64,000 nucleotides of DNA, taken from Dasypus novemcinctus (Eukaryota > Chordata > Mammalia > Cingulata > Dasypodidae). Below, one piece after another: positions 34,159-46,330 of the stretch. The notes under the pieces are model-generated. The model worked only from the letters and a program-made list of their open reading frames with translations. It searched no databases and was not told where the DNA came from. Each line of letters begins with the position of its first letter. Position 1 is the stretch's first letter. Location of the stretch: assembly GCF_030445035.2 (NCBI RefSeq), contig NC_080699.1, positions 248,001 through 312,000 of the forward strand, read 5' to 3'. Made by a program: the position numbers and the translations under genes.

Positions 34159-35779
34159 ACCAGGGCATATTTTTGTTTGCTCCTTCCAGATGTCTTAATC
34201 TGTCAATCCAGAACCACGTTATTCCAAGTTCAAAGACTGAGGCTGTCCTGAATCACCTAGGGGATCCAAAACTGGGTTGCAAGTGTTAAGAGTACTGGTT
34301 TATTTCCACTTAACCATCTTCCTGAGGGCAAAGCCCTTTGGGGTCACTGATTTAAGACAGAAAGTATTTATGACTCCCTTTGTGAGCCAATCCAAGGCCA
34401 AAGCCTTTGGGGAACCTGGGCTTTGTCTTCTGTCCCACTTGCTTCACAAGGCTGGGAAGACTCCTGCTCAATTTTAGCTCTTTCTTCCAGAGTGTCCAAT
34501 GCGCTATGGGGAAAAGTAGCATTGGGCCTGAGCTCACTTATTGAGTTATTGCTTTCTTCTAGCTTTGACCCAATACTGTCTCTCCATCATATTAGCTCTT
34601 TGATATTTTAAGAAGTTGGGTTTTTTTCCCCCAACATTTCATCAGGTTTTTAACATTTTCAGTGGGAGAACTAATTTAAATTATCTACCTTGCCATTGTT
34701 GGCAGCAGAAGTCTTACTATTAAAATAGAAATAAATAAACCCTTCAGATAGGCAACTATACCTATGCCTCATCACCCTAAACATTTATAAGAGTTCATGT
34801 CTATCAAGTGTGTATCTGAAAAGTTCAAAATTTCTAAGGATAATCTAGTTCTGTGAGCTATATACCTTAACTTTAGTCCTGCTTGCTCCATTTCCCCTTC
34901 TCATAGGCAATCACTTACAATACTTTTAACTGATTCTTTTTGCATTTTCCTCCATATAATATGTCCGTCTAATGTATGTGTGCATGGATGATGTGTGTGT
35001 GTTTCAGTTTTAGCCATTATCCCTCGACTTCAGAGGAGAAGATGAGGGTTTAACTGTAAACATACACAGGTGCTTATCTCCTTATTCTTTGATGCAATAT
35101 TATGTTGAGATTTTAGTTAGATCAATGCATTACAATGACTATAAAGGTCTGAAGAGCTTGGCTTTGAACTGAAAAACTAGTTAAAAATACTGATCTTTAG
35201 ACATTTCAGTTGCACAGCTTTAGAATCTCAGAAGTGGAACTCCTGGAATCTACATTTATCAGTGTGCCCAGGTGAGCCCCTAGTAGCCAAATCAGCACAA
35301 TTAAGAGGTCAGAGTTTGGTTTCCTGACCCCTACTCTATAATCATTTTTTGTGAACCTATTATGTGCTAAATGCTATTAATGCTGGGAATATTAACTGGT
35401 CCTGTTAATCACAGCTCTTTGGAACAGGGATGTGCACCTGATCTAAGTCAACCAACCCACAGGCAAGCCAGAAGCTACTACCTGTGGTCTAATTAAGAAT
35501 GTCAAACACAGAGAGGTCATTGGTCAGCTATGGAGAACAAAATGAAAGAATGGTTTCATGTAGAGTTCGTGTATTGGCAAACCAAACCAAATACTGCAGA
35601 CCAACGAAAGGCAGAAATTATAAGTAAGCAAAGGAATAGAGGAAGGTATGTGGTTTTAAAAAAAAAAGAGTTGTGCAGAAGTCAATTTTTAGCATGTCTC
35701 CATGGCTCCTAGGACAGGCCGAGTATAGCTGGATCTCTGGGCTGCTTTGGTCCCTGATACATTCCACTTGCCCTTCTTA
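34159..35779. other. Low-copy sequence, no gene recognised
   Basis: Frames at 34277-34611 lie here but have no splice or domain support. A stretch near 35195-35310 resembles an old hAT-Charlie (MER5-like) repeat, not certain. Confidence 0.5.
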
Positions 35780-35950
35780 TCTGCATCAATTATTCATTCT
35801 TTCTAACAAGTGTTTACTACTTTCTATAGAGTGCTTACTTCTTCTGGGCACTGTGCTACGTCCTGGGTATACAACAGCAAAATCGGTCCAATCCCCCACG
35901 GAGCCTCTAGGCTAGCAGGGGAGATAGATATTAAGTGAATGCTTTCACTG
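35780..35950 (+). mobile_element. L2 fragment
   Basis: Matches the L2 3' region: 'gggcactgtgctacgtcctgg' at about 35847, then 'tatacaacagcaaaat'. Confidence 0.6.
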
Positions 35951-36410
35951 ATTATTTCATTATAAAATTGTAATAAATGCTACAAAGGAGGATGTTCAGG
36001 ATACTGTAAAGGAGTCTGATAGGTGGGCCTGTCCTAGTCTAAGGGACTAGGGAAAGTAGTATTCTTAGAGCAAATCCCCTTCTGCTTGAGGTTTCCTAAG
36101 GACGTGGCTCTCTCTATTCTCACAGCCAGGGGAGCCTAACTAGAAAGGCTGACAGATTTACAGTTAAAAAGGAGAGACCATGAAAACCAACTCAAATCAC
36201 TGCACAAGCCTGCTACGAAGATAGAGGTAGAGTGCTGTGGGCACACTCAGAGGGGCTCCAGCCAGGACTGGGGGAGGCGGGGGGAGTCTCCCCAGAGAAG
36301 GTAGCCCTGAAATGCATTCCTGTGCTCTTCTCCCACAGCCTTAAGAACCAGCAAGGTAAAGCTCCCAGGAGGAGCTGACCAGGTGAAGAGAGGCATCTCG
36401 AAGATTATTG
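35951..36410. other. No gene recognised
   Basis: Low-copy sequence with nothing exon-like. The DAS-SINE follows. Confidence 0.5.
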
Positions 36411-36423
36411 TTGTTGTTGTTGT

Positions 36424-36757
36424 TTTTAAGATTTTCTTTCTCTCCCCTCCCCCCTCCCCCCGTTGTCGGCTCTCTCTGTCCATTTGCTCTGTGTTCTTCT
36501 GTGTCCACTTGCATTCTTGTCATGCAGCACCAGGAAACTGTCGCTGTTTCGATTGTGTCATCTTGCTGCATCAGTTCTCCCTGTGTGCCGAGCCACTCCC
36601 TACACCGGGGACACCCCTGCATGGGACAGCACTCCTTGCACAAGGCAGCACTGCACATGGGCCAGCTTACCACACAGGTCAAGAGACCCTGGGTATTGAA
36701 CCCTGGACCCTCCATATGGTAGGCAGATGCTCTATCAGTTGAGCCACAACCGCTTCC
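36424..36757 (-). mobile_element. DAS-SINE
   Basis: Minus strand, with a (TTG)n run before the T-rich end and a C-rich block at 36445-36462. A short near-match duplication (AAGATTAT / AAGATTAC) at 36411 and 36763. Confidence 0.85.
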
Positions 36758-36789
36758 CTCAAAAGATTACTACATATTTGGTCCCTTAG

Positions 36790-39765
36790 ATTTTTTTTGT
36801 CTTTATTTATTTTTTTAATATTACATTAAAAAAATATGAGTTCCCCATATACCCCCCCACCCCCCTAACCCCACTTCTCCCCCCATAACAACAATCTCCT
36901 CCATCATCATGAGACATTGCATTTGGTGAATACATCTCTGAGCACTGCTGCACCTCATGGTCAATGGTCCACATCATAGCCTTCACTCTCCCACATTCCA
37001 CCCAGTGGGCCATGGGAGGACATACAATGTCCGGTAACTGTCCCTGCAGCACCACCCAGGACAACTCTAAGTCCCAAAAACATCCCCACATCTCATCTCT
37101 TCCTCCCATTCCCTACCCCCAGCAGCTACCATGGCCACTTTCTCCACACCAATGCCACATTTTCTTCAATTACTAATCACAATAGTTCATGAATAGAATA
37201 TCAGTAAGTCCACTCTAATCCATACTCTATTCCTCCATCCTGTGGACCTTGGAATGGTTGTGTCCACTCCACATCTATATCGAGGGGGCTTAGATTCCAC
37301 ATGGATGCTGAGTGCGATCCTCCTGCTTTCAGTTGTAGGCACTCTTGACTCCCTGGTGTGGTGGTTGACCTTCTTCACCTCCATGTTAGCTGAGTGGGGT
37401 AAGTTCAATAAACCAGAGTGTAGGAGCTGAAGTCTGTTGAGGCTCAGGGCCTGGCTATCACATGGTCAGTCCACAGATTCAGGTCCCCTGGGTATACATT
37501 AAATCCCAGCACCAACTACAGTTCCAGTAAAAGAAACAGGAGAGGTTTGCGAACAAAGATCACATCTGAGTCCAGTTCCATCACACAGAAACACAAACCC
37601 AAAGTAGGGCCAACCAACATGGCACTGAACTCCATCTGCCATGACCATAGAATCTGTGGGTCGCTGTAGCCCTCGGAAGAACCAATACCCGGGGTTGTAT
37701 CTACTTTATCTGTCTCTGGGACTCTGCTGAGGTGTGCATAAGGGCACCCCTCTGATAACCTCACAGCTCTTTTTGGAGACTCATAACCATATAAAATCAT
37801 TTATCCTTTCCATTTCCCCCTTTGATTCAGGTCAAAAGCATTTTTAACTCCTGGTATTATATGTAGATTGAGATATTCTGCTGGTCCGAGTTGACTCTTT
37901 TATTCAAGGTCATTTTCTAGTTACATCATCAGCTGGTACTTGGTAGTAATCCCTTGGCACCAGGGAGCTCATCCCTGGGAGTCATGTCCCACACTGGGGG
38001 GAAGGCAATGCATTTACATGCTGAGTTTGGCTTTGAGACTAGCCACATTTGAGCAACACGGAAGCTCTCAGGAGGTTAACTCTTAGGTACCCTGCAGCTC
38101 TAGGCCTTGTTCTTATTTCAGGTGCACAGGCTCACAAGCATAGTCATTAGTATCAAGGGCTCATTGTTGGACCTTCCTTCTTTTTTGGTCTTTGCCATTG
38201 CACTTGGGGGATTGTTGCTGTTCCTTTAGGGACTGTGATAGAGCTCCCCTGACTAGAGACTCAGTACTCCCTCAGTTGTTGTTTTTAATTGTATCCACTA
38301 TGAAAATATCCAAACATTTTTATGTACCCTGGATATATTCCCTGTAGAACTCCCTGCCAACCATGTGTCCCCTGTCAATAACATCCCACACCAGTATTCC
38401 TCCCCTGCCATTGTTGAACCTCTCTGTGATCCAAAACTTCTTCGAAAATGAAGCCCAATATATTGCCAGGTTCCATTAATAGTAAGAGAATATAGTGATG
38501 AGTTTAAAGGTTAGATAGAGAATACATATTAATTTAGAAAAATTTAGGTAAAAATTAATTGGGGTATCAAAAAATTTAAAAATGCAAAAGCTTTGTTTTT
38601 GATGTTTTGCCTTCCATCACTGCAATAAGTGTTGCCCTGTATGCAAATTGGCAAGGCAACTACTTCCGTCTTTTCTTCAGTGTCTATGTCCTGTCTTTTT
38701 CTTTTCTTTTTTCTAATTATTAAGCTTATCTTCACAAAAGTTTTAGATCGCAGTAATTCATATATACAATATACAGTACTCCCACATATCCAACATAAAA
38801 CTTTTTCCCTTCCACAGCAATAATCTTTTTACATATTCATACTATATTTACTGAAACTGATGTACAGATACTGAGACAATAGCTTTCAAACAAGGTAAGA
38901 TTTGGGTTTACATTGTGGTTTATATTTTAGACTATACAATTTTCTAAATTTTTAGTTATCTTATGTTTTACATTATGATTTACATTTTAGCCTATCAGCC
39001 CCTATATATTTTTGGTGTAATTTTACATGTCTTATATCCATCCTTGCGTACTCTTCTGGAACACTTCTATTGCCCACACAGGTACATTGGTTCCATCTAT
39101 TCAATACCTCTTTCCCCCTCCCCTTAGGGCCCACAGTGACAGTCAATCTTCATTGCTTGAAGGGCCATATTCAGAGATACTAGCAACAGTGTTGAGGGCT
39201 TGACATGCTGAACTGCCCTAATGCACTGGGAGCCACCATTTCTCTTGAGAGATACAATTCCCTCTATTTGAGGGCATCAGTCCTCCTCAGGATGAGTATA
39301 CCTTCACTCTCACTATATGGGTCTCTATCTAATGATATAACCCACTATGGCAAAATGAGCATTCACACATTCCCTAGGAGCCTGTCCTGCATCAGATTAT
39401 CCCCTTTAAGCATCTTAAATAGGTAACCTTCCTTATATTTTTGAAAAAAAATTTTCTCAGCATTATACTCTCAACCAAATACCTGACAATCTCCTATGTT
39501 CGTATGTTGTCCCACCTTCGCCCCAATTTCATGGGCAATATTACCCATCCTACCATCCCTAGCCCCCCTCAAGCCCACAAAGCCCCACCCAAAGGTAACC
39601 CTATGCCCCCATTTTATCCCTTCCTTGTACAAATACTTACCTCCAACTTATCATAGGTTTCACCCATGTAGGTGTCGGCTTACATCCTTCCTCTACCACC
39701 CCAATTTCCTGTAAGCCTATCATCCAGTCTCTAGCTCTCTGAGGCAGCTTGGTTTACTTATTTCA
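36790..39765 (-). repeat. L1 3' UTR, about 3.0 kb
   Basis: Non-coding, co-linear with 22326-25138 in reverse. It includes the C-rich block at 36855-36875 (reverse of the G-rich motif). Confidence 0.8.
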
Positions 39766-42699
39766 TATCATTGAGGTCATGTAGTATTTGTCCTTCAATG
39801 CCTGGGTTGCTTCACTCAGCATAAGGTTCTCAAGATTCATCCATGTTATCACATGTGTTTGTAGTGTATTTGTTCTTAAAGCTGAGTAGTATTCCATTGT
39901 ATGTATATACCACATTTTATTTATCCATTCTTCTGTTGATGGGCATTTGGGTTGATTCCAACTTTTGGCAATAGAACAATGCTGCTATGAACATTGGTGT
40001 GCATATATCGGTTTGTGTCCTTGTTTTCAGTTCTACTGGGTATATATATACCCAGCAGTGGAATTGCTGGGTCATATGGCAAATCTATGGCTAGTTTTTT
40101 GAGAAACTCCCAAACTGTCCTCCAGAAAGGCTGGATCCTTCTGCATTCCCACCAGCAGTGAATGAGTGTTCCCATTCTTCCACATCCTCTCCAGCATTTG
40201 TAGTCTTCTGTTTTTTTCATAGCTGCCTATCTTATGGGAGTAAGATGGTATCTCACTGTAGTTTTGATTTGCATTTCCCTGATAGCTAGAGATTGGGAGC
40301 ATTTGTTCATGTGCTTTTTAGCCATTTGTATTTCTTCTTTGGAGAAATGTTTGTTTAAATCTTTTTCCCATTCTTTAAATGGCTTGTTTGGCTTTTTATT
40401 TTCAAGATATAGGAGTTCTTTATATATGCAGGTTATAAGTCTCCTATCAGATATATGGTTACCAAATATTTTCTCCTATTGGGTAGGCTCTCTTTTCACT
40501 TTCTTGAAACTCCTTTGAGGTGTAGAAGGCTTTAATTTTGAGGAAGTCCCATTTATCTATTTGTTCTTTCGTTGCTCGTGCTTTTGGTGTGAAGTTCATG
40601 AGCCATTTCCTATTACAAGGTCTTGTATATGCATCCCTACACTGCTTTCCAAAGTCTTTGTGGTCTTGGCTCTTATATTTAGGTCTTTGATCCATCTTGA
40701 GTTGATTTTTGTATAAGGTGTGAGTTGGTAATCCTCTTTCATTCTTTTACGTACAGATATCCAATTCTCCAGGCACCATTTGTTGAAGAGGCCATTCTGT
40801 CCCAGTTGAGAGGGTTTGGTGGCTTTATCAAATATCATATGATTATATATATGAGGATCTATATCGAAACTCTCAATTTGGTTCGATTGGTCTGTGTGTC
40901 TCTCCTTGTGCCAATACCATGCTGTTTTCACTACTGTAGCTTTGTAGTATGTTTTGAAGTCAGGTAGTGTGATTCCTCCAATTTCATTTTTCTTTTTCAA
41001 TATGTCTTTGGCTATTTGGGGCCTCTTTCCTTTCCAAATAAATTTCATAGCTAGTTTTCCTAGTTCCTTAAAGAATGCTGTGTTGATTTTTATTGGGATT
41101 GCATTGAATGTGTAGATCAGTTTTGGTAGGATAGACATCTTAATAATATTTAGTCTTTCTATCCATGAACAGGGAATATTCTTCCATTTATTTAGGTCTT
41201 CTTTGATTTCCTTGAACAGTGTTGTGTAGTTCTCTGTGTGTAAGTTTTTTTACATCTTTAGTTAAATTTATTCCTAGGTATTTGATTTTTTTATTTACTA
41301 TTGTAAATGGTATTTGTTTCTTGATTTCCTCCTGAGATTGCTCATTATTGGTGTACACAAATGCTTCTGATTTTTGCGCATTGATCTTATAACCTGCGAC
41401 TTCACTAAACTCATTCACTGAACTCATCATGAGTTCAGAAGCTTTGTTGTAGATCTCTCAGGGTTTTCTCTGTATAGGATCATGTCATCTGCAAATAATG
41501 AAATTTTGACTTCTTCCTTTCCAATTTGAATGCCTTTTATATCTGGTTCTTGCCTCAGTGCTCGAGCAAGTACTTCTAAGGCAATGTTGAATAGAAGAGG
41601 TGAGAATGGGCATCCTTGTCTTGTTCCTGATCTTAGAGGGAAGGATTTTAGGATTTCACCATTGTAAATGATGTTGGCTGTGGGTTTTTCATATATACTC
41701 TTTATCATGTTCAGAAAATTTCCTTGTATTCTGATCTTTTGCAGTGTTTTTATCAAGAAAGCATGCTGTATTTTGTCAAACGCTTTTTCTGCATCTATAG
41801 ATATAATCATGTGGTTTTTTTCCTTCAATCTGTATACAGGGTGTATTACATTGATTGATTTTCTTATGTTGAACCATCCTTGCATACCCAGAATGAATCC
41901 CACTTGGTCATGGTGTATAATTCGTTTAATGTGTTGTTGAATACGGTTAGCCAGTATTTTGCTGAGGATTTTTGCGTCTAGGTTCATTAGAGAAATTGGT
42001 CTGTAATTTTCCTTTCTTGTGGTGTCTTTGTTTGGCTTTGATACTAGGGTAATGTTGATACCATAGAATGAGTTCGGTAATGTTCCTTCTGTTTCAATTT
42101 TTTGGAAAAGTTTCAGCAGGATTGGTGTTAGTTCTTTCCAGAATGTCTTGTAGAATTCACCTGTGAAGCCATCTGGCCCAGGGCTCTTCTTAGTTGGGAG
42201 GTTTTAATGACTGATTCTATCTCTTGTGATTGTTTTGTTGAGATCATCAATTTCTTCTTTCATCAATATAGGCTGCTTATGTGTTTCTAGGAATTTGTTC
42301 ATTTCCTCTGAATTGTCATTTTTGTTGGAATATAGATTTTCAAAGTATCCTCTTATGATAGTCTTTATTTCTGTGGGGTGAGTGGTGATATCTCCTTTCT
42401 CATTTCTTATTTTGTGTATTTGCATCTTCTCTTTTTTTTTCTTCATTAGTCTCGCTAAGGGTTTGTCAATTTTATTACTCTTCTTAAAGAACCAGCTCTT
42501 GGTTTTGTTTATCTTTTCAAGTGCTTTCTTATTTTATATTTCATTTAGTTCTGCTCTTATCTTTGTTATTTCTTTCTTTCTTATTCCTGTGGGGTTACTT
42601 TGTTGTTTTTTTACTAATTCCTCCAAAAGTGCAGTTAGTTCTTCAATTTTTCCTCTTTCTTCTTTTCTAATGTATGAATTTATGGCTATAAATTTCCCT
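39766..42699 (-). pseudogene. L1 ORF2 remnant, RT and C-terminal
   Basis: Long open pieces: 42204-42446, 41427-41987 (186 codons) and 40596-41138 (180 codons). The 41427-41987 piece contains the RT catalytic Phe-Ala-Asp-Asp. In 39921-40220 the cysteine motif His-Cys-Trp-Trp-Glu-Cys of the C-terminal domain is intact. Frameshifts separate the pieces. ORF2p copies L1 RNA at a nicked target; this copy is inactive. Confidence 0.9.
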
Positions 42700-42793
42700 G
42701 GTCCCTTAGGTTTTGTTCACAGATCATCCTATTTCCATCAATCGCTTATGCCTCCTCCGCTTGCTCTTTTGTGCATTTCTGGTTTTATATTTT

Positions 42794-43298
42794 TGTCGGA
42801 GTTGCGGACCCGAAGGGTATCAGGAATGAAAGACAAAGAGAGATTGGGATCAGGGGATCTGAGAGCATTGAAGCCTCAAGCTCATCAGACAACTTTATTG
42901 GTCTCAGGGCTTGCTTATATACCCCAACCCATCGTGAGAGACAGGAACTCCTAGATAACTATTACCATTAGACAAGAATTATTCTAGATAACTATTACCA
43001 TTAGCTCATTCTAAATAATGCAGTGGATTAGATAGAAACCAAAGCTCACAATGTTCTATTATGTTATTGAAACAAGTATACTCATTAATCTTGCTGCCCA
43101 GTTCGTTCCATACTATCAAGTCCTGGTCCCACCAGGATGTTACATCTCCCTTTCCGGTCTAGTGAGTCCTGGTTTTGCCAGAATGTTACATCTTCCTGAG
43201 AGATTTATGATCTGCACATATACCTCTAGGGACAGCATGACTCAGTGGTCAAGGAAGTAGCTTGCTATTATGGAAACAACATGCCTTTGTTTCCCACA
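42794..43298 (-). mobile_element. Betaretrovirus-like (ERV2) solo LTR
   Basis: 505 bp on the minus strand, TGTGGGAAACAAAGGCATG ... CTCCGACA. TATATAAGC and AATAAAG follow each other at about 42916 and 42893, the usual ERV2 order. Exact 6-bp duplication TATTTT at 42788-42793 and 43299-43304, the class II hallmark. No internal genes remain. Confidence 0.9.
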
Positions 43299-43304
43299 TA
43301 TTTT

Positions 43305-44571
43305 ATCTTAACATCACTTTGCTGTATCCTCTAATTCTCTTTCAGGACTGGGCTCCCTTGCCACCACTTGTGCTCCTTTCAGGTACCTTTGCCCCCTGGT
43401 CACACTCTCCCTTTGCACCTGAAAGGCTCTGAATACAGGTGCATTTCAGGATGAGAGCCTTACTGGAGAGAGGGTGGCCTTTGCATTTGAAGCCTCAACT
43501 CTCATCTTGAAGTGAAAACTTTTATTCCCACTGAATTGAACGGGGAGTTTCTATTCTCCTTTTCTATTTTCCTAAAATCCATCACAATAAGTGTCCGCTC
43601 ACACTTACGTTTTGCCAGCCCAACACACACACTTTCTTGCGTAAATGTGGTTTTAAACACATTTTCAGGTACATATGCAAAATTGAGACTGCTCCAAGAA
43701 ACTTACTTAGGTTTTTCTAGAGTTGGAAGAGCCCTGGATTTGGAGGACTGTGCCCAAAGTTCACAGCCTAACTGTACTTAAACTGGATGCATCATCTGGA
43801 ACATCTCTAAACCTAGGGTTTAAGATTTGTTACATGGAGCTATTAATAACCCCTGCTACACCTGCTTCACAGGGAACTTCTGAGCAACTAAGTCAGGGGT
43901 CTTCACCTTTTTTGTGCCAAAGAACAGCTTTGCCAGTCACGTGAAATGAATGTCACTGTAATTCATTTATTGCATACTTTCATAAGTGAAGGAAATGCTA
44001 GATTTCAATTAGAGGTCAGAGAAAATAAAGATTAATAGGTTGATTTTTTTCAATTCAAGTTCGCAGACCTCCTGAAATCTTTCCACAGATCCCCAAAGGG
44101 ACAGTGGACCCCTGGTTTCCCATTCTAAGGAAACACTGAATGTGAAAGTGATTGCTATAGATAAAGAGCTATGCAAGCATAGATAATCTTGGGCATCCTG
44201 AAACTTATTTACATTTCTTCCCAAGTTCCATTTTTCCTTCCTAGGGCCAGGAAATACACACTAATCATTCGGTTTAAAGAAGAATAAAGAACATGACTAA
44301 GGTTTTCAGAATAATTGAAATTTTTAAGTTAAGATGAAACGATCACTATCTTCATTCAACAACATAAGTGCTATGAAACGCCTATTATATCTAATAACCT
44401 GAGTTACTTTTCACAATTCATCTGTGAAGCTCAATTTGTCAAGAAACAGCAAATGGCTTCATGAAATTCAAATGGAACCTGGATGGAGGGTGTGGGGCGA
44501 CACTAAATTGAGAGGCTGTTAAAGCAAGTTAGTGTCAAAGTTATGAAACTGGAGAGCAAATTAAAGAGTTT
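43305..44571. other. Low-copy sequence with one possible hAT remnant
   Basis: No gene recognised. A segment at 43894-44114 opens CAGGGGTC and ends GACCCCTG, like terminal inverted repeats of an old non-autonomous hAT element. The 8-bp flanks do not match. Confidence 0.4.
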
Positions 44572-44586
44572 AAGAATTAGAAGTTA

Positions 44587-45267
44587 TGCTAATGTGCTGG
44601 AGGTGCAGTTAATGTTGGGGTTTAAGATATATTTAGGGGATTTGAATCTCTGGACTGACAATGTAATAGCCAGATCCTGAGCCTCAACAGACTCCAGCAC
44701 CTACAATCTGATTTATTGGACTTACCACACTCAGCTAAGATGGAGGTGAAGAAGGACAACCACCACACCATGGAGCCTAGAGTGATTACAACTGAAAATG
44801 GGAGGATTGCATCCAGCATCCAGGTGGAATCTGAGCCTCCTCTTGACATAAAGGTGCAATGGACACAACCAATCCAGTGTCCACATAGAAGAGGTGGCAT
44901 TGGATTGGGAAAAGTGGACATAATGGACAAAGGGTATGGGGAAAGGCAGGAAGAGATGAGAGGTGGAGGCATCTTCGGGACATGGAGCTGCCCTGGATGG
45001 TGCTTCAGAGGTAATCACCGGACATTGTAAATCCTCACAGGGCCTACATGATGGAATAGAGGAGAGTATGGGCCATGATGTGAACCAATGTATATGAGGT
45101 GCAGAGGTGCCCAAAGATGTACTTACCAAATCCAATGGATGTGTCATGATGATGGGAACGAGTGTTGTTGGGGGGGGGGGAGAGGGGGGGTGGGGGGGTG
45201 GGGTTGAATGGGACCTCACATATATATTTTTAATGTAATATTATTACAAAGTCAATAAAAAATAAAA

Positions 45268-45298
<31 letters not shown>
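44587..45298 (+). mobile_element. L1 3' tail with pure poly-A
   Basis: 712 bp, 5'-truncated within the 3' UTR. Duplication AAGAATTAGAAGTTA at 44572-44586 and 45299-45313. A very G-rich block at 45167-45205 and about 28 uninterrupted A's at the end point to a young insertion. Confidence 0.95.
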
Positions 45299-45301
<3 letters not shown>

Positions 45302-46065
45302 AATTAGAAGTTAATCAACTGGATGTATTGGGAAGGAATTCTGTTTCCAAAATAGGTACAAGAACATTTCCAAACGCAAAATTCAATGCTTAAAAGCAAT
45401 TCCCTCAAGACAGCAGAATATTTTTTTTAAAAACACGGTATATAATATACAGATATATTCTTTCCCATCATTCTGTGAAAAGAGGGCCATGGGACAGAGC
45501 TGCTGTCATCAATTATTCTTGGAATCTGGTGGAAAAGAACTTGGAATCAGTCGCCCCGAGTTCCGCGCCAGCTCCCGCGCTTGGGAACTACTTCTTGGGA
45601 ACTCAAAGTGAGGCGGGAGCACCTGCTCGGCCACCGCAGCGCTCAGGCCCGTCGCCGCATGGCCAGGCAGGTAGGACGGGCCGCCGAGCAGCGCTCCAAG
45701 GCCGCGCGCCCCCAGTCCCGGAGGCGAGGAGGGACCCCCGAGGCTCCTTCCCTGCGCAAACGCCCCGCGGGCTCTGGGGGCGCCCTGGAGGCGCCGAGGG
45801 GAAAGGCCCCGCCCGCGGCAGGGGAGCCCGCCCAGAGCCGGCGCGGGACCCCAGGCCCAGGCGCGCAAGGGGGCTCGCGGGGCGGGGGGGCCAAGGGGCC
45901 GGGAGCCCCGCCGCCCCCCGCCGCCGCCCGCGCCCCGGCCCCTCGGCCCGGCCCTCCTCCCCGCTCCCCCCTGTCCCCGCCCCCCCAGCCCCGGCCCCTG
46001 CCCGGCCCGCGCCCTCTTCCCCGCGCCCTCCGGCCCGCGCGCGGCTCCCGCGGCGGGGCGTCCCC

Positions 46066-46079
46066 GTCCCCATGGCAAC
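46066..46079 (+). promoter_or_regulatory. RFX X-box-like site
   Basis: GTCCCCATGGCAAC: the right half-site GGCAAC is perfect and the spacer AT standard. The left half differs from GTNRCC by one base. RFX factors drive ciliary, testis and MHC promoters through such sites. The ATG at 46072 lies inside it. Confidence 0.5.
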
Positions 46080-46170
46080 CAGGGCGGCGCGCGGGCGCAG
46101 GGACTCGGGGACGTCCTGCCTGGGCTGGGGCCGCGGCCCCTGCTCCCGGGACAGAGCCCGGCGAGCGCAG
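46072..46170 (+). CDS. Possible first coding exon of an unnamed gene
   Basis: From the ATG at 46072 (good context, G at +4) 33 codons run to CAG|GTAACC, a plausible donor at 46170/46171, ending in phase 0. The exon at 63790 starts in phase 0, so the two would join in frame without exon 47041. The peptide is basic (arginine-rich), with no domain. With exon 47041 spliced in, this frame stops after a few codons. Upstream untranslated sequence is expected; the start is a guess from phase. Some or all of this may be 5' UTR. Confidence 0.3.
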
Positions 46171-46330
46171 GTAACCGGCCCGCCCCGCGGCGCCCCCGCA
46201 GCCCCTGCCCCTCGCCCCCCAGCGGGGGCCCGGCACCCGCAGCCCCAGGGCCCGCGGCGGCTTGAACGCGCGCGGCGGGGAAAGCGCCCGGGTGCAGGGG
46301 GTGTAGGTTCTGGTTGAGCGCTTGCTCCGC

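Larger units (their letters stand above)
36790..42699 (-). mobile_element. L1, 5.9 kb, 5'-truncated
   Basis: Reads on the minus strand: ORF2 (42699 down to about 39765), then a 3' UTR of about 3.0 kb to the poly-A (T-run at 36791). Exact 10-bp duplication GGTCCCTTAG at 36780-36789 and 42700-42709. Truncated inside ORF2, so endonuclease start and ORF1 are gone. Fewer breaks than the other L1s, so relatively young. Confidence 0.95.
45540..46330 (+). promoter_or_regulatory. CpG island promoter
   Basis: About 790 bp of very high GC with dense CpG, the only such stretch in an AT-rich window, and no poly-A or LTR signature. It holds the X-box-like site at 46066 and ends just past the donor at 46171. 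Several frames are open by GC content alone on both strands, so length of an ORF here is not evidence of coding. Confidence 0.9.

Noticed and set aside
33918-34289. 123-codon plus-strand frame
   Set aside because: It is inside L1 3' UTR (33695-34143) and runs on into non-coding flank.
43894-44114. Complete hAT transposon
   Set aside because: Termini CAGGGGTC/GACCCCTG fit, but the 8-bp flanks differ and the inside matches no named element I can recall. Left as a low-confidence note.
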